Origin: CAZKDV01 sp964551645
Lineage (GTDB): Bacteria > Bacteroidota > Bacteroidia > Bacteroidales > DTU049
Direction of reading: 5' to 3'
Assembly (NCBI GenBank): GCA_964551645.1
Contig: CAZKDV010000096.1
Location: 1 to 8,892, forward strand
Length of the DNA stretch: 8,892 nt
The first letter of the stretch is position 1; the number at the start of each line of letters is the position of its first letter. The notes beneath the pieces are model-generated. The model saw nothing but the letters and a program-made list of their open reading frames with translations, had not been told where the DNA came from and ran no database searches. The position numbers were made by a program, and so were the translations under genes. Shown piece by piece: positions 6,978 through 8,892 of the stretch.

Positions 6978-8754
6978 TGAACTCTTTTACAAGTTTTTTA
7001 GCTAATTCATCAAATGGCTGGTCAAAATTTTTGTTTACAACAGAAACGACTAAAATCGGTTTTGCTTTTTCATCATCTTCGTCTTGTTTGTATATGATAC
7101 GAAGTAATACATCTGAATTTTTCAAAAGATAAATACCTTTAAACTCTGTGTTTTTCACTTCAAGGTCGCTAATTTCTGTTACTTTCATTTTTTTGATTGC
7201 TTGGGATTTAATAGCTTCCGCTAAAGATTTTCCTTTACCCTTTCCCGATGATTGTAAAACAAAATCAAAAGAAGTGTATGAAACAGGCGAAGAAGTTTGA
7301 ATTTTTTTGTCCATTCTCACAAACTCTTTATCATTGTAATAACCACCATAGTAATAATTATATTTTTGAACGGTCTTATAGATAGGTGTTTCGGTATATG
7401 TTTTTTCATCAAAACCAATATTTAATGAACCCATTTTAATCATATCATTTACTGAAATATTTGGTTCCTTTATATCTAGGCTATATGGTTCAAGGTCTGA
7501 AATATCTACATTGGGATATTCGTCAATTATCTGTCCCAATGTTGTGTTTTTGTTATATCCTAAATATTGATTGTTACCCGATTTTTCAAATAGCATTTCA
7601 GCAATGCCATCATTGTCAACGTAGTCGCTTTTAACGCCATATATCCTGCCAATATCATACAGTTTAACATCGTCAAATTGCGGATTGGTTATGTATAATC
7701 CTTTCTTGTCAATAATTCCATATTTATCAGATGATTTTACAAATGCAACATCTCCATAAAAACCTCTTGCAATTTCCTCAAATTGGGGGTTTACCTCATA
7801 TTTCCCTTCTTTGTTTATAAATCCCCATTTATCGTCAGAGTGCTTAACAGCAGCAAGTCCGTTGGCTGAAAAATCGTTAGCATCTTTGTATTGGGGATTG
7901 ATAATATATTTTCCAGTCTTGTCAATATAGCCAAAACTATTTCCTTGTGAAACGACAGACACTCCATTTTTAAAACCGTAAGGCATACCAAAATATCCTT
8001 CAAATTGTGGATTTATTTGATATTTCCCTTCCTTGTCAATACAACCCCATTGCTTACCGTCACTGCTTACAAAAGCCAACCCTTCTTTGAAGTTATCAGG
8101 TTCGCACCAAAATTTTTCTTTATCCTCAACAAATTGAAAATTGATTTTTACCGCTCCGCTTTTGTCAATAAATCCCCACTGTTTTTCTTTTTTCTTCTCA
8201 TCAATCTTTGCAACGGCTGCTAAGCCGTCTTTAAATTCTTTTGCATCATCATAAATAGGATTGATTATAACTTTTCCACTCTTGTCAATGTAGCCCCATT
8301 TTCCTTTGATTTTAACCCTTGCCATTCCCTCACTAAATCCAAAACAAATTTCAGCTTTATCAACTGTGAATAGAATTTTGTTTTCCTTGCTAATGAATTG
8401 TGGTTTACCATTTTCCATAACTACACAGGCTAAACCTTCCGAAAAACTTGTTGCGTCTTTATAAATTGGGTTGATTACATACTTGCCGTCTTCCCCAATA
8501 AATCCATATTTACCGTCATTTGATTTAAACAAAGCCAATCCTTCCGAAAAGTTAAAGGCATCGTCAAATTGCGAGTTAATAATGTATTTTCCTGTTTTAT
8601 CAACATATCCCCATTTGTCGCCTGACTTTATAGGGAATAGTTTTACATCATCTTTGGATTTGTTACACGAAAAAAGAGTTAATGCTGCAATAGCAACAAA
8701 GCATAGAAAAGAAAATTTCATCTTCATCTTTTGGGTTTTAAATTTTGATTTCAT
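6970..8754 (-). CDS. WG-repeat lipoprotein
   Basis: The 594-residue product starts with a basic, hydrophobic signal ending in LFSC, with Cys30 as likely lipidation site; SKDD follows at 33-36 and resembles the acidic surface-export signal known in Bacteroidota lipoproteins, so the protein may face outwards. About nine WG repeats follow between residues 47 and 375, most with the pattern K/Q-W/Y-G-x-I-D-K-x-G-K-Y-x-I-N-P-x-F/Y and later F-x-x-G-L-A. Clear units begin near 48, 82, 152, 192, 235, 274, 309 and 344; the one near 119 is degenerate. Such repeats form beta-hairpins used for binding. The last 200 residues (about 395-594) are a separate domain that I do not recognise. The start is uncertain: ATGs at codons 10 and 12 give a more usual signal-peptide length. 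The gene shares 8 bases with the peptidase gene downstream. Confidence 0.9.
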   Translation of the reverse strand: MKSKFKTQKMKMKFSFLCFVAIAALTLFSCNKSKDDVKLFPIKSGDKWGYVDKTGKYIINSQFDDAFNFSEGLALFKSNDGKYGFIGEDGKYVINPIYKDATSFSEGLACVVMENGKPQFISKENKILFTVDKAEICFGFSEGMARVKIKGKWGYIDKSGKVIINPIYDDAKEFKDGLAAVAKIDEKKKEKQWGFIDKSGAVKINFQFVEDKEKFWCEPDNFKEGLAFVSSDGKQWGCIDKEGKYQINPQFEGYFGMPYGFKNGVSVVSQGNSFGYIDKTGKYIINPQYKDANDFSANGLAAVKHSDDKWGFINKEGKYEVNPQFEEIARGFYGDVAFVKSSDKYGIIDKKGLYITNPQFDDVKLYDIGRIYGVKSDYVDNDGIAEMLFEKSGNNQYLGYNKNTTLGQIIDEYPNVDISDLEPYSLDIKEPNISVNDMIKMGSLNIGFDEKTYTETPIYKTVQKYNYYYGGYYNDKEFVRMDKKIQTSSPVSYTSFDFVLQSSGKGKGKSLAEAIKSQAIKKMKVTEISDLEVKNTEFKGIYLLKNSDVLLRIIYKQDEDDEKAKPILVVSVVNKNFDQPFDELAKKLVKEFND

Positions 8755-8797
8755 TGTCGTTCTGTTTTTGTTTATAAATTTTTGGATACCATTGCGT

Positions 8798-8875
8798 GCG
8801 TTGGCAAAAAATGGCTCTTTTGGTTTTGCGAAGGGTTGGCTTGTGTGTCGGGCAAAACCAAATGTGCCATTTGTG
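8798..8875. repeat. Hairpin element with TCT/TGT internal loop, copy 2
   Basis: The outer stem AAATGGC (8809-8815) pairs with GCCATTT (8866-8872), and the inner stem TTTGGTTTTGC (8819-8829) with GCAAAACCAAA (8852-8862), again 18 perfect pairs, with TCT (8816-8818) facing TGT (8863-8865). The 22-base loop holds GGCTTGTG (8838-8845), as in copy 1, and GCGTTGGCAAA (8798-8808) precedes the stem like GCGTTAGCAAA in copy 1. The element lies about 44 bases upstream of the WG-repeat start codon, in a 138-base gene-free end of the window. No promoter box was found between it and the gene. Confidence 0.75.
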
Positions 8876-8892
8876 CGGCTGGCTAAAATTGT

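Noticed and set aside
8005..8223. Plus-strand frame opposite the WG repeats
   Set aside because: It is antisense to repeated WG units whose protein pattern is clear on the minus strand.

Overview
The window is AT-rich, tightly packed DNA that looks like a member of the phylum Bacteroidota (Flavobacteria or Sphingobacteria/Chitinophaga-like). The signs are very AT-rich genes, mostly poor Shine-Dalgarno sites, a TAnnTTTG-type -7 promoter box, lipoprotein and Sec signals typical of the group, and an accessory set of WG-repeat, pentapeptide-like and TM2-like proteins. No marker gene is present, so the genus cannot be given.

All six credible genes lie on the minus strand and form three blocks. 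In transcription order (right to left) these are: (A) a WG-repeat lipoprotein (8754-6970) overlapping a secreted papain-like cysteine peptidase (6977-6336); (B) a pentapeptide-like membrane protein (6239-4740) with its own ribosome-binding site and a possible promoter box; (C) a protein with features of the uracil-DNA-glycosylase fold (4281-3619), overlapping a multi-pass membrane protein with a TM2-like N-terminus and a beta-propeller-like C-terminus (3632-1968), then a secreted coiled-coil protein (1957-146).

The block ends at 1-145, 4282-4739 and 8755-8892 do not look like ordinary spacers. They look more GC-rich than the genes and hold long imperfect palindromes. Two of these (4660-4726 and 8809-8872) share one design: two stem segments separated by a conserved TCT/TGT internal loop, and a shared loop motif, while the paired stem bases differ between the copies on both sides. 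Another palindrome (4378-4509) opens with CCTAACGG and closes with CGCTGTTA; a diverged relative with nearly the same end motifs sits at 48-124. Blocks of same-strand genes of unrelated function between structured, attC-like repeats resemble a gene-cassette array. No integrase is visible, so this remains an inference.

Functionally, five of the six proteins are predicted to be exported or membrane-bound; the UDG-like protein is the exception. Block A suggests a cell-envelope peptidase made together with a surface repeat protein. Block C couples a possible nucleic-acid-related enzyme to membrane and periplasmic partners. No gene has a function that can be named with certainty beyond its fold.
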